From contig SFLH01000002.1 of assembly GCA_004554585.1 (NCBI GenBank), positions 124,001 through 188,000 of the forward strand: a stretch of DNA of 64,000 nucleotides, given 5' to 3'. The notes beneath the pieces were generated by a model. It was not told the DNA's origin, did not search any database, and saw only the letters and a program-made list of their open reading frames with translations. The stretch comes from Clostridiales bacterium. Lineage in GTDB: Bacteria; Bacillota; Clostridia; Oscillospirales; Oscillospiraceae. Shown piece after piece: positions 54,036 through 62,768 of the stretch (position 1 is the first letter of the stretch; the number at the start of each line of letters is the position of its first letter). Both the position numbers and the translations under genes were made by a program.

Positions 54036-54860
54036 TCAGCGATCTGCCTTCTCCTTCCGGCGGGCTTTTTGCCGCTCGTTTTCGTCCCGGTCGGCCAGGT
54101 TGCTCAGCAGCAGCAGGATGAGGATGGCGAAGAAGATGATGGTGGCCAGGGCATACATCTTGGGGGTCACGGTCTTCTTGGTCATGCTGTAGATGCGGAT
54201 GGGCAGGGTCTCAAAGCCATTGCCGGTGGTGAAGTAGCTGATGACGAAGTCATCCAGGGAGAGGGTAAAGGCCATGATAAAGCCTGTGAGAATGCCGGGA
54301 AAGATCTCTGGCAGCTCCACCTTCAAAAAGGCCCGCAGGGGAGTGCAGCCCAGGTCCATGGCGGCCTCGGGCAGGGCCTTGTCCATCTGGCGCAGCTTGG
54401 GCAGCACCTGGAGGATGACGAAGGGGAGACTGAAGGTGATGTGGGCAATGAGGATGGTGCCGAAGTTCAGGCTGGTGGCCAGGCCCATCATCCGGCCCAC
54501 AAAGACGAACATGAGCATCAGGGAGATGCCGGTGATGATCTCGGGGTTGACCATGGGCAGGTTGGTCACGGTGTTCATGGCAGCCCGCATGGGCTTGCTG
54601 CGCAGCTTGTTCATGCCCACGGCGGCGGCGGTGCCCATGATGGTAGACAGGATAGAGGAACACAGGGCCAGCACCAGGGTGTTGCGCAGGGCCTCCAAGG
54701 TGTTGGAGTCGCCGATGAGCTCCTCATACCAGTACAGGGAGAACCCGGAGAAGACCGACAGGCTGTTGCCCTCATTGAAGGAAAAGACCAGCAGGATGGC
54801 AATGGGGGCGAAGAGGAAAACGAAGATGATGGCCGTATAGACCTTGGCGATGGATTTCAT
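54036..54860 (-). CDS. potC: Spermidine/putrescine ABC transporter permease PotC
   Basis: A 274-residue membrane permease with six helices and the EAA coupling loop EAAMDLGCTPLRAFLKVELPEI near 165. The strongly hydrophobic first helix (YTAIIFVFLFAPIAILLVFSF) and the FSLDDFVISYFTTG segment near 208 are typical of PotC/PotI. It pairs with PotB to form the channel. It begins 3 bp after the potB stop and is translationally linked to it. Confidence 0.93.
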   Translation of the reverse strand: MKSIAKVYTAIIFVFLFAPIAILLVFSFNEGNSLSVFSGFSLYWYEELIGDSNTLEALRNTLVLALCSSILSTIMGTAAAVGMNKLRSKPMRAAMNTVTNLPMVNPEIITGISLMLMFVFVGRMMGLATSLNFGTILIAHITFSLPFVILQVLPKLRQMDKALPEAAMDLGCTPLRAFLKVELPEIFPGILTGFIMAFTLSLDDFVISYFTTGNGFETLPIRIYSMTKKTVTPKMYALATIIFFAILILLLLSNLADRDENERQKARRKEKADR

Positions 54861-54863
54861 CTC

Positions 54864-55757
54864 TTACAGCCCTCCTTCCACGTGACGTCCGGCCAACTTC
54901 CGCATGATCGCCATGCACACCAGCAGTAGGATCATCAGGACGAAGGCAATGGCGGCGGCAAAGTGGAGGTTGTTGGCCACATACTGGCCCTCGATCACGT
55001 CACCGATGAGCATGATCTTGCCGTCACCCAGTTTTTGGGAGATGTAGAAGGTGCTCACCGAGGGGATGAGGACCATGGTGATGCCTGAAATCACACCGGG
55101 CAGGCTCAAAGGCCAGATCACCCGGCGCAGGACTCCCAGGGAGTTGCAGCCCAGGTCCCGAGCCGCCTCAATGAGACGGGTGTCCATCTTGGCCATGATG
55201 GAGTACAGGGGCAGAATCATGTAGGGAATGTAGTCATAGACCATGCCGATGACCACGGCGGTTTCGGTGCCGATGATGTGGACATTGGGCAGATGGAGCA
55301 GGGAGAGGAAGTTGTTGAGAATGCCCGTGTCCTGCAGAATGGTCATCCAGGCGTAGGTGCGGATGAGGAAGTTCATCCACATGGGGATCATGACGATGGT
55401 CAGGAAGATCTTCTGGGTGCGGGGTTTGGCCCGGGCCATGATGTAGGCCAGGGGATAGGCCAGCACCAGGCAGATGACGGTGGAGATCACTGCCAGCTTT
55501 AAGGAGCGCCAGAAAATGAGAAGATAGGTCCGCACCTCTTGGGTGGATCCGTCGTCCTGGATGACGCTGGAGGTGGAGACGAAGAACCGCTGGATGTTTT
55601 CCAGGGTAAACTGGAAGTTGTTGTCCGTGAAGGCGTAGTAGGCCACAAAGACCAGGGGCACCAGCACGAACAGCACCGCCCAGACGGTGTAGGGGGCCAG
55701 GGACAGGTGATCGGCCCGCAGGACCCGGCGCCGGTCCCGGGTGACGGAAGTTTTCAT
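54864..55757 (-). CDS. potB: Spermidine/putrescine ABC transporter permease PotB
   Basis: A 297-residue permease with six helices. The EAA loop is [22 protein letters not shown] near 195. The early [24 protein letters not shown] helix and the [16 protein letters not shown] segment match PotB/PotH. It overlaps the potA stop by 4 bp (ATGA), consistent with coupled synthesis. Confidence 0.93.
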   Translation of the reverse strand: MKTSVTRDRRRVLRADHLSLAPYTVWAVLFVLVPLVFVAYYAFTDNNFQFTLENIQRFFVSTSSVIQDDGSTQEVRTYLLIFWRSLKLAVISTVICLVLAYPLAYIMARAKPRTQKIFLTIVMIPMWMNFLIRTYAWMTILQDTGILNNFLSLLHLPNVHIIGTETAVVIGMVYDYIPYMILPLYSIMAKMDTRLIEAARDLGCNSLGVLRRVIWPLSLPGVISGITMVLIPSVSTFYISQKLGDGKIMLIGDVIEGQYVANNLHFAAAIAFVLMILLLVCMAIMRKLAGRHVEGGL

Positions 55758-56872
55758 TCCTCATCCTCCTCGCTGACCTCGGAGAGCTCATCCAGCTCGT
55801 TGGAGAAGGAGGAGTAGTCCCCGTACAGGTCGGAGTATTCGGACTTTTTCATGATGTGGATGGCGTCGGGCTCCAGCTCAATGCCGATGTGCTCGTCCAC
55901 GTCCACGAAGTCCGTGGTTTGGATCATCCACTTAAAGCCGCCCACATCCACGATGATCTCGTAGTGGACGCCCATGAAGGTCACCGAGGTGACCACGCCG
56001 GTGAGCTGGCCCTTCTCCACGGGAACGATGTCCACGTCCTCCGGGCGGACCACCACGTCCACGGGGACGTTTTTGCCAAAGTCCTTGTCCAGACATTGGA
56101 AGGTCTGGCCGGAGAAGGAGACTTTATAGTCCTCCAGCATCACCCCGTCGAGGATGTTGCTCTCGCCGATGAAGTCGGCCACGAAGGCATTGACAGGCTC
56201 GTTGTAGATGTCGATGGGGGTGCCGATCTGGTGGATCTTACCCTCGGACATGACCACCACCGTGTCGGACATGGACAGGGCTTCCTCCTGGTCATGGGTG
56301 ACGAAAACAAAGGTGATGCCCGTCTGCTTCTGGATCTTTTTCAGCTCCACCTGCATGTCCTTGCGCAGCTTCAGGTCCAGGGCGCCCAGGGGCTCGTCCA
56401 GGAGCAGAACCTGAGGATGGGCCACCAGGGCCCGGGCGATGGCCACCCGCTGCTGCTGGCCGCCGGAGAGACGGGTGACCGAGCGGTGCTCAAACCCCTT
56501 CAGGGCCACCAGGGAGAGCATCTCGGTGACCTTGGCTTCGATCTCGGCTTTGGGCACTTTTTTCTCCCGCAGGGGGAAGGCCACGTTTTCAAAGACGTTT
56601 AGGTGGGGGAAGAGGGCGTATTTCTGAAAGACGGTGTTCACGTTGCGCTGGTAGGGGGGCACGTCGTTGATGCGCTTGCCCAGGAAGATCACGTCCCCTT
56701 CGTCGGGGGTCTCAAAGCCGCCGATGAGGCGGAGCATGGTGGTCTTGCCGCAGCCGGAGGGCCCCAGCAGAGTGATGAACTCATTGTCGTAAATGTCCAG
56801 GTTGACGTTCTGGAGCACCGGCTCGCCGTCAAAGGACTTGGTGATGTTTTTCAGTTCGATGATTTTCTTCAT
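55754..56872 (-). CDS. potA: Spermidine/putrescine ABC transporter ATP-binding protein
   Basis: A 372-residue ATPase that drives polyamine import. Walker A GPSGCGKT (37-44), Q-loop, signature [15 protein letters not shown] near 140, Walker [12 protein letters not shown] near 160 and the switch [14 protein letters not shown] near 192 are all intact. The C-terminal 130 residues form the TOBE regulatory domain. The start at 56872 follows AGGAGGG. It is first in potABCD and is preceded by a terminator-like hairpin that may control the operon. Confidence 0.95.
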   Translation of the reverse strand: MKKIIELKNITKSFDGEPVLQNVNLDIYDNEFITLLGPSGCGKTTMLRLIGGFETPDEGDVIFLGKRINDVPPYQRNVNTVFQKYALFPHLNVFENVAFPLREKKVPKAEIEAKVTEMLSLVALKGFEHRSVTRLSGGQQQRVAIARALVAHPQVLLLDEPLGALDLKLRKDMQVELKKIQKQTGITFVFVTHDQEEALSMSDTVVVMSEGKIHQIGTPIDIYNEPVNAFVADFIGESNILDGVMLEDYKVSFSGQTFQCLDKDFGKNVPVDVVVRPEDVDIVPVEKGQLTGVVTSVTFMGVHYEIIVDVGGFKWMIQTTDFVDVDEHIGIELEPDAIHIMKKSEYSDLYGDYSSFSNELDELSEVSEEDEE

Positions 56873-56886
56873 ACGCGCCCTCCTGA

Positions 56887-56928
56887 AAATAAAAAAGTGA
56901 CTGTGTGCCGAATGGCACGCAGTCACTT
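56887..56928 (-). promoter_or_regulatory. Terminator directly upstream of the potA SD
   Basis: On the minus strand a 15-bp stem with one mismatch (56928-56914 with 56909-56895, 4-nt loop) is followed by a T-rich run (56896-56887). The potA SD begins within 10 bp. It either ends the upstream structured RNA or attenuates potABCD. Confidence 0.7.
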
Positions 56929-57039
56929 GGAAAGGCTCCACAAAACACCCCCGGGCAGGGGAGCGGAAAGAACGGTGGAGAAAGCAGGAGATGAGAGTCT
57001 ATATAGCAAAGAAACTTACTTTTACTACTCTTATTGACC

Positions 57040-57286
57040 ATTTCACAAGTTTGCATGCCCGTTCAGGCGCTGCGTGCTCGTTTGAGCACTGGTTTATAGT
57101 TACCAACTTATAAAACTTGGGCTTCGAACCCAATCAATAAGGCAACAGAAGTTGCCGCCGCATCTGCGGAACTCGGCATTCGACCCGGCTGTCCGTGTGG
57201 CCTTAGCCATGGGGCAGGAACCTGCCCGTCCGGCGGTCGCGTCTTGCTTTGGAAAGACTCAAAAACCTGATTTTCCAATTTAAGAT
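57040..57286 (-). ncRNA. Hairpin-dense structured RNA upstream of potABCD
   Basis: The minus-strand transcript from the promoter at 57293-57321 carries successive hairpins: GGGCAGG/CCTGCCC, CCGC/GCGG, GGCAA/TTGCC (6-nt loop), TTGGG/CCCAA and GTGCTC/GAGCAC (AAAC loop), all within about 170 nt. There is no plausible protein; a 36-codon frame inside it lacks an SD. It may be a free-standing RNA ended by the 56887-56928 terminator, or a regulatory leader of potA. Known clostridial classes such as raiA RNA should be considered; I cannot assign it from memory. Confidence 0.6.
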
Positions 57287-57292
57287 GGAAGC

Positions 57293-57321
57293 ATTCTAAC
57301 AGAAAAAAACTCGTCTGTCAA
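57293..57321 (-). promoter_or_regulatory. Strong promoter of the structured RNA and potABCD
   Basis: TTGACA (57321-57316), 17-bp spacer, TAGAAT (57298-57293): nearly consensus. Confidence 0.85.
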
Positions 57322-57358
57322 GAAAAGGAGAGAAAAAAGGAGAAGAGAGGCGAGGGGA

Positions 57359-58333
57359 TCACTGGGGGTGAACATCCGGGAAGTATTCCTGGACGAAATC
57401 TACTTGATTGGCGGTCCACACTCGGCCGTTGAGATCGGCCAGACAGCCGGCGTCGGTGGTGAAGCGGAAGGCCAGTTTGTAGGAGTATAGCGCCTGCCCC
57501 CCGGTGCGGCCGTAGCGCTTGTTCTCCCGCTCCCGGCCGTACTTCCCATCCCCCAGCAGGGGGTGGCCGGCGGCGGCAAACTGGGCCCGGATCTGGTGGG
57601 TGCGGCCGGTGATCAGGCGGCACTCCATGAGGGACAGGCCGTGGCCCTTGGCCAGGGTCCGGTAGAGGGTAACGGCAGTGCGTCCCCCGGGAACGGGGTG
57701 TTTGTGCACGGAAACCTGTTTTTTCGTTTCGTCCTTCAGCAGAAAACCCTCCAGCTTCCCCTCCGGGGGATTCATGGACCCCAGAATCAGGCAGAGGTAG
57801 GACTTTTCCACCTCCCGGTCCCGGATCTTCTGGTTCATGATGCGCAGGGTCTCGGCGTTCTTGGCGGCGATGACGATGCCCCCGGTGTTGCGGTCGATGC
57901 GGTTGCACAGGGCAGGGGCGAAGGAATTCTCCCAATAGGGGCTCCACTCCTTCTTTTGATAAAGGTAGGCCTGGATGTGGGTGATGAGGGTGTTGACCCG
58001 CTCGTGTTCGTCCGGGTGGACCACCAGCCCCGGGCGTTTGTTCACCAGCAGCAGGTTCTCGTCCTCATAGAGGATGTCCAGCTGGGGCTTGAAGACCGAC
58101 AGGAAGGCGTTTTCCGGGGTGGGGGTGTCGAAGAACTCGTCGTTGATGTACAGCTGCAGGACATCCCCCTTCACCAGCCGGGTGTCCCGCTTGGCCCCCT
58201 TGCCGTTGAGCTTGACTCGCTTAAGGCGGATGTACTTCTGGGCCAGCGGTCCGGGCAGCAGGGGGAGGGTTTTGGCCAGCCACCGGTCCAGCCGCTGGCC
58301 GGCGTCGTTGGGGCCGACGGTAAATTCCCGCAT
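57359..58333 (-). CDS. RluA-family ribosomal RNA pseudouridine synthase
   Basis: A 324-residue enzyme that isomerises uridine in RNA, probably 23S rRNA. The N-terminal S4 domain (about 10-70, DAGQRLDRWLAK) is followed by the catalytic domain with LLLVNKRPGLVVHP near 95 and the active-site Asp in CNRIDRNTGGIVI near 150. RLITGRTHQIRAQFAAAGHP is near 240. The specificity (RluC, RluD or other) cannot be fixed by sequence reading. AAAGGTTG precedes the ATG. No clear terminator follows. Confidence 0.9.
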   Translation of the reverse strand: MREFTVGPNDAGQRLDRWLAKTLPLLPGPLAQKYIRLKRVKLNGKGAKRDTRLVKGDVLQLYINDEFFDTPTPENAFLSVFKPQLDILYEDENLLLVNKRPGLVVHPDEHERVNTLITHIQAYLYQKKEWSPYWENSFAPALCNRIDRNTGGIVIAAKNAETLRIMNQKIRDREVEKSYLCLILGSMNPPEGKLEGFLLKDETKKQVSVHKHPVPGGRTAVTLYRTLAKGHGLSLMECRLITGRTHQIRAQFAAAGHPLLGDGKYGRERENKRYGRTGGQALYSYKLAFRFTTDAGCLADLNGRVWTANQVDFVQEYFPDVHPQ

Positions 58334-58445
58334 GGGCTCACAACCTTTCCTTAAAAATTGGATTTTCCTCTTGACGCCGGGGAAAAAGTGGTGTATTCTA
58401 TCAATTTAGCGGCGGTTCTGAGGTTTTTCGTGTTTGGTTGCTCCC

Positions 58446-58474
58446 AGTATACCACGGATCACGAAAAAATTGAA
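58446..58474 (-). promoter_or_regulatory. Promoter of the pseudouridine synthase gene
   Basis: TTCAAT (58474-58469), 17-bp spacer, TATACT (58451-58446). It is divergent from the yceD promoter. Confidence 0.6.
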
Positions 58475-58482
58475 GAAAGTAT

Positions 58483-58511
58483 TTGACAACCGCTTCTTTT
58501 TTTGATATAAT
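58483..58511 (+). promoter_or_regulatory. Consensus promoter of yceD-rpmF
   Basis: TTGACA (58483-58488), 17-bp spacer, TATAAT (58506-58511): a perfect vegetative consensus, fitting a ribosomal protein operon. Confidence 0.92.
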
Positions 58512-58539
58512 ATTTGCTGTACCATGTGAGGAGTGTGCT

Positions 58540-59037
58540 ATGCGACTGGATCTTCGAAAGATCATTCATGTACCCGGTGCCAGTATTCCCTTCTCCTTTT
58601 CCCTGGATCTGAGCCAGGAGGAGTTCTTCGGGGAGCGTCCCATCTCTCGGCCGGTAACGGTGGAGGGGTTCGTGAAAAACGTGGCGGATGTGCTGATGCT
58701 GGAGGGCGAGGCCAAGTCCCTGTTGGACTATACCTGCGACCGGTGCATGAGCCGATTCAGCCGAGAGAAGGTCGTTGGTCTGCGCTTCCTGCTGGCGGAA
58801 ACGCTGGAAGGGGAGGACGACGGCGAGATCGTGCTCTTGGATGAGGGCGAGGTCGACGTGGGTGAGCTGGCCTATACGGCTTTCATTCTCGATATGGACA
58901 CAAAACACTTATGCTCAGAAGACTGCAAGGGTCTTTGCCCCGGCTGCGGCGTCAACCTGAACCAGGAGCCCTGCCGGTGCAAGAAGCAGGCCGATCCCAG
59001 ATGGGCCGCGCTCGAGCAGCTACTTAATAAAAACTGA
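58540..59037 (+). CDS. YceD family (DUF177) protein
   Basis: A 165-residue protein. The DUF177 core has the paired-cysteine segment LLDYTCDRCMSRFSREK near 62 and the late LCSEDCKGLCPGCGVNLN with further cysteines, likely a zinc site. In bacteria and plants it is linked to 23S rRNA accumulation and lies upstream of rpmF, as here. The start at 58540 follows GTGAGGAG. The pair forms a compact two-gene operon with a consensus promoter. Confidence 0.9.
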   Translation: MRLDLRKIIHVPGASIPFSFSLDLSQEEFFGERPISRPVTVEGFVKNVADVLMLEGEAKSLLDYTCDRCMSRFSREKVVGLRFLLAETLEGEDDGEIVLLDEGEVDVGELAYTAFILDMDTKHLCSEDCKGLCPGCGVNLNQEPCRCKKQADPRWAALEQLLNKN

Positions 59038-59090
59038 GTAGTAACCAATCCACTTTGCCCGACAGGGCATCACCAAGGAGGTGTCTCGAA

Positions 59091-59276
59091 ATGGCGGTTC
59101 CGAAGAGTAAAGTCTCGAAGCAGAGACGGGATAAGCGGCGTGCCAACTGGAAGCTGGCAGCTCCCGCAGTCACGACCTGCCCCAAGTGCGGCGCGTTCCG
59201 GCTGCCCCACCGGCTGTGCAAGGCCTGCATGACCTATGACGGCAAGGTGTTCGGCCAGGTGCAGCAGGAGAACTAA
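59091..59276 (+). CDS. rpmF: 50S ribosomal protein L32
   Basis: A 61-residue large-subunit protein. The basic start MAVPKSKVSKQRRDKRRA is followed by the zinc ribbon CPKCG...CKAC, so it is the zinc-containing form. AAGGAGGTG precedes the ATG. It is placed after yceD as in most bacteria and is followed by a terminator. Confidence 0.97.
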   Translation: MAVPKSKVSKQRRDKRRANWKLAAPAVTTCPKCGAFRLPHRLCKACMTYDGKVFGQVQQEN

Positions 59277-59288
59277 TAGGGAAAAAGA

Positions 59289-59317
59289 AAGAGGGGGAGA
59301 GCCCCTCTTCTTTTTTT
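59289..59317 (+). terminator. Rho-independent terminator of rpmF
   Basis: An 8-bp stem (59289-59296 with 59302-59309), GAGAG loop, and seven Ts. Confidence 0.85.
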
Positions 59318-59372
59318 CTCTTTTTTGATCCCGGCGGCGTGTCTTGCCGTCGGAGAGGAAAGAGAGGTGTCG

Positions 59373-60683
59373 ATGTCCCGGACGAAGATCCAGGCCGTGG
59401 CCCCCGGCTCTCCTGCCCAGGAGGCGGGGGTCCGGACGGGGGAGACCCTGGCGGCCATCAACGGCCATCCCATTGTGGATGTGCTGGATTACAAATACTA
59501 TTCCTACGACCCCGAACTGGAGCTCACTCTGGAGACCGAAGGAGGCCAGCGGCAGGTGACCCTGTCCAAAGACGTGGGGGAGGACCTGGGCCTGACCTTT
59601 GAGACCTACCTCATGGATCGGGCCCGCTCCTGCGCCAACCACTGTGTGTTCTGCTTTGTGGACCAGATGCCCCAGGGGATGCGGGATACCTTATATTTTA
59701 AGGACGATGATGCCCGGCTGTCCTTCCTCATGGGCAACTACATCACCCTGACCAACCTGAGCAAGCGGGAACTTCAGCGGATCTGTGACCTGCACATTTC
59801 CCCCATCAACATCTCCGTCCACGCCACCGATCCAGAGGTGCGCCGGGTGCTGCTGGGCAACCGGCGGCGGGGGGGCGAGTGCCTGGAGATCATGAGGAAC
59901 TTTGCCCAGGCAGGCATCGTGATGAATTGCCAGATTGTGGCCTGCCCGGGGCTCAACGACGGGGCAGTGCTTCAGCAGAGCATGGAGGACTTGGCTGCCC
60001 TGTATCCCCAGGTCAAGAGCGTCTCCGTAGTGCCCGTGGGCCTGACCAAGTACCGCCAGGGCCTCTATCCTCTGCGCCCCTACACCCGGGAGGAAGCCCG
60101 GGAAGTGGTGGCCCAGGTGGAGGCCTTCGGAGAGACGTGCCTGGCCCAGCGAGGCAGCCGGATCTTCTGGTGCTCGGACGAGTTCTATCTCCAAGGAGAG
60201 CTTCCTCTGCCCGAGGACGACTTCTATGAGGAGTACACCCAGCTGGAAAACGGTGTGGGGATGCTCCGGTTGCTGGCGGTGGAGCTCCATGGGGCCTGTC
60301 TAGGTGCCCCGGAGAATATCCCGGTGGCCCCCTTTTCCATTGCTACGGGGGTGGCTGCCGCCCCCTTCCTGCGAGAAATCATTGACAGGGCGGCTGCGAA
60401 ATGTCATACTAAATTAGATTACCAGATCTATCCTGTGGTCAACCATTTCTTTGGAGAGACCATCACCGTGGCCGGCCTGCTCACTGGCCAAGACCTGCTG
60501 GCCCAGCTGAAAGGCAAAAACCTGGGCACCCGGGTCCTACTGGCCCAGAACACCTTGCGCCACGGCGAGACGGTCTTTCTGGACGACATGACCCTGGAGG
60601 AGCTCTCCCAGGGCCTGGGCGTGCCGGTGATCCCGGTGAACCAAGACGGCTTCGACCTGTTCGAGGCCATTTTCGGGGTGTGA
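59373..60683 (+). CDS. DUF512 protein with PDZ and radical-SAM-like cysteines
   Basis: A 436-residue protein. Residues about 1-70 are a PDZ-like fold (VAPGSPAQEAGVRTGETLAAI). Next comes CANHCVFCFVDQMP (about 87-100), a radical-SAM-type CxxxCxxC cluster motif. The DUF512 domain follows, with HACLGAPEN-like and GVAAAPFLREI segments and TGQDLLAQLKGKNLG. These proteins sit beside der in many Clostridia; their reaction is unknown. The start at 59373 follows AGAGAGGTG. It lies 42 bp upstream of der. Confidence 0.85.
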   Translation: MSRTKIQAVAPGSPAQEAGVRTGETLAAINGHPIVDVLDYKYYSYDPELELTLETEGGQRQVTLSKDVGEDLGLTFETYLMDRARSCANHCVFCFVDQMPQGMRDTLYFKDDDARLSFLMGNYITLTNLSKRELQRICDLHISPINISVHATDPEVRRVLLGNRRRGGECLEIMRNFAQAGIVMNCQIVACPGLNDGAVLQQSMEDLAALYPQVKSVSVVPVGLTKYRQGLYPLRPYTREEAREVVAQVEAFGETCLAQRGSRIFWCSDEFYLQGELPLPEDDFYEEYTQLENGVGMLRLLAVELHGACLGAPENIPVAPFSIATGVAAAPFLREIIDRAAAKCHTKLDYQIYPVVNHFFGETITVAGLLTGQDLLAQLKGKNLGTRVLLAQNTLRHGETVFLDDMTLEELSQGLGVPVIPVNQDGFDLFEAIFGV

Positions 60684-60725
60684 CTGCCCCGGTGATACTA
60701 CCATTTCGAAAAGGAGGCTGCTGCT

Positions 60726-62054
60726 GTGGCAAAACCTCTTGTGGCCATCGTGGGCCGGCCCAACGTGGGCAAGTCCATGCTCTTTAACAAGCTGGTGGGC
60801 CGTCGGCTGTCCATCGTGAAGGACACCCCCGGGGTCACCCGGGACCGCCTGTACGCCGAGTGCGAGTGGCGGGGACGGACCTTTGACATTGTGGATACCG
60901 GCGGCATTGAGCCGGGCACCACCACGGAGATTCTCGCCTTCATGCGCAAGCAGGCAGAGATCGCCATCCAGAATGCCACGGTGATCGTTTTTCTGTGCGA
61001 CATCAAAACCGGCCTGACCGCCTCGGACCAGGACGTGGCCAATATGCTCCTGCGGGCCCGGAAGCCTGTGGTGCTGGCAGTGAACAAGATGGACCAGGTG
61101 GGCATGACCAACCCGGACATCTATGAGTTTTACAATTTGGGCCTGGGTGACCCAATCGCCGTCTCCGCCGTCCACGGCCACGGCACCGGGGACCTGCTGG
61201 ACGCCTGCTTCGAGTACTTCCCCGAGGACGACGGGGAGGAAGAGGACCCGGATGTGATCAAGGTGGCGGTCATCGGCAAGCCCAATGTGGGCAAGTCCTC
61301 CCTGATTAACCGCATCCTGGGGGAGGAGCGGGTGATCGTCTCCAACGTAGCCGGCACCACCCGGGACGCGGTGGACAGCTATTTTGAAAATGAGGTGGGC
61401 AAGTTCCTCTTCATCGACACCGCCGGCATGCGGAAAAAGTCCAAGGTCAACGACGCCATCGAGAAGTTCTCCGTCCTCCGGGCGGCCATGGCCATTGAGC
61501 GGGCTGACGTGTGCTTGGTGATGATCGACGCCAACGAGGGGGTCACGGAACAGGATACCAAGGTGGCCGGCATGGCCCACGAAGCGGGCAAGGCCTGCAT
61601 CATCGTGGTCAACAAGTGGGACGCGGTGGAAAAGGACGACAAGACCATGGACCGCATGCGCCAGGACATCCGCCGGGACCTGTCTTACATGACCTACGCC
61701 CCCATCGTCTTCATCTCCGCCCTCACCGGCCAGCGGGTGCCCCGGATCTTCCAGCTGATCAAGTATGTGGACGACCAAGCGGCCATGCGTATCACCACGG
61801 GCATGCTCAACAGCCTGCTGGCTGATGCCACCGCCCGGGTTCAGCCCCCCACGGACAAGGGACGGCGACTGAAGATCTACTACATGACCCAGACCGGCAT
61901 CCGGCCGCCCCACTTCGTGTGCTTCTGCAACGACGCCAAGCTCTTCCACTTCTCCTATCAGCGCTATCTGGAAAACCAGATCCGCAATACCTTTGGCCTG
62001 GAGGGTACCCCCATCCGGCTGACCATTCGACAGAAGGGCGACAAGGAGGACTAA
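60726..62054 (+). CDS. der: Ribosome biogenesis GTPase Der
   Basis: A 442-residue GTPase with two tandem G domains, essential for 50S assembly. Domain 1 has GRPNVGKSMLFN (about 10) and DTGGIEPG; domain 2 has GKPNVGKSSLIN (about 182), DTAGMRKKSKV and VNKWD. The C-terminal KH-like domain binds rRNA. The start is GTG 60726 with AAAAGGAGG upstream. It heads der-plsY-gpsA; plsY begins 5 bp after its stop. Confidence 0.96.
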   Translation: MAKPLVAIVGRPNVGKSMLFNKLVGRRLSIVKDTPGVTRDRLYAECEWRGRTFDIVDTGGIEPGTTTEILAFMRKQAEIAIQNATVIVFLCDIKTGLTASDQDVANMLLRARKPVVLAVNKMDQVGMTNPDIYEFYNLGLGDPIAVSAVHGHGTGDLLDACFEYFPEDDGEEEDPDVIKVAVIGKPNVGKSSLINRILGEERVIVSNVAGTTRDAVDSYFENEVGKFLFIDTAGMRKKSKVNDAIEKFSVLRAAMAIERADVCLVMIDANEGVTEQDTKVAGMAHEAGKACIIVVNKWDAVEKDDKTMDRMRQDIRRDLSYMTYAPIVFISALTGQRVPRIFQLIKYVDDQAAMRITTGMLNSLLADATARVQPPTDKGRRLKIYYMTQTGIRPPHFVCFCNDAKLFHFSYQRYLENQIRNTFGLEGTPIRLTIRQKGDKED

Positions 62055-62059
62055 ACACC

Positions 62060-62758
62060 ATGGGTTTGACGCAAAGCACCCTCTCCCTGCTGGGGGAATG
62101 GGGGGCATCGGTCTGGCTTCCGGCGGTGGTCACAGCGGCCATCGCCTACTTCTGCGGCTGCTTCAACGGGGCGGTGATCGTCTCTAAGTACATCCTGCGG
62201 GACGACGTGCGCACCCATGGCAGTGGCAATGCGGGGCTGACCAACTTTTATCGGACCTTTGGCGGTCCGCTGACCTTTGTGGTCATTCTCACCGACGTGC
62301 TCAAGGCCATTGTGGCCGTGTTGGTGGGTGTGTGGCTCACCGGACAGCTGCTGCCCATCCCGGATCAGGCGGCCCAGCAGACGGCCACCGCCATGGCCGA
62401 GTACTGGACAGGCCTGTTCTGTCTGTTGGGGCATATGTTCCCCTTCATGTTTCAGTTCAAGGGGGGCAAGGGCATCCTCTCCGGCGGTACCATCGCCATC
62501 ATGATTGACTGGCGCGTGGCCCTGGTGGTGTGGGGGGGCTTCTTGATTTTGGCCATCCTCACCCGGTATGTCTCCCTGGGCTCCAGCTCCACGGGCATCA
62601 CCCTGCCCATCATCACCTGGATTGTCTATCAGGATTGGCTCATTCTGATCCTATCCATCATCATCGGCGGACTCATCATCTTCAAGCACCGTACCAACCT
62701 GCAGCGGCTGGCGGCGGGCAACGAGTCCAAATTTACATTCCATCGAACGGGAAAGTGA
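62060..62758 (+). CDS. plsY: Acyl-phosphate:glycerol-3-phosphate acyltransferase
   Basis: A 232-residue membrane enzyme making lysophosphatidic acid from acyl-phosphate, the first step of phospholipid synthesis in Firmicutes. The phosphate-binding GSGNAGLTNFYRTFG near 55, HMFPFMFQFKGGKG near 128 and the later HRTNLQRLAAGNE motif are intact. It has about six membrane helices. GGAGG lies before ATG 62060. The partner gpsA, which supplies its substrate, begins 10 bp downstream. Confidence 0.94.
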   Translation: MGLTQSTLSLLGEWGASVWLPAVVTAAIAYFCGCFNGAVIVSKYILRDDVRTHGSGNAGLTNFYRTFGGPLTFVVILTDVLKAIVAVLVGVWLTGQLLPIPDQAAQQTATAMAEYWTGLFCLLGHMFPFMFQFKGGKGILSGGTIAIMIDWRVALVVWGGFLILAILTRYVSLGSSSTGITLPIITWIVYQDWLILILSIIIGGLIIFKHRTNLQRLAAGNESKFTFHRTGK

Positions 62759-62768
62759 GGTACTGGCC

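Noticed and set aside
57071..57210. A small protein gene (36 codons, minus strand)
   Set aside because: There is no SD and its sequence is dominated by hairpin arms; a structured RNA explains the region better.
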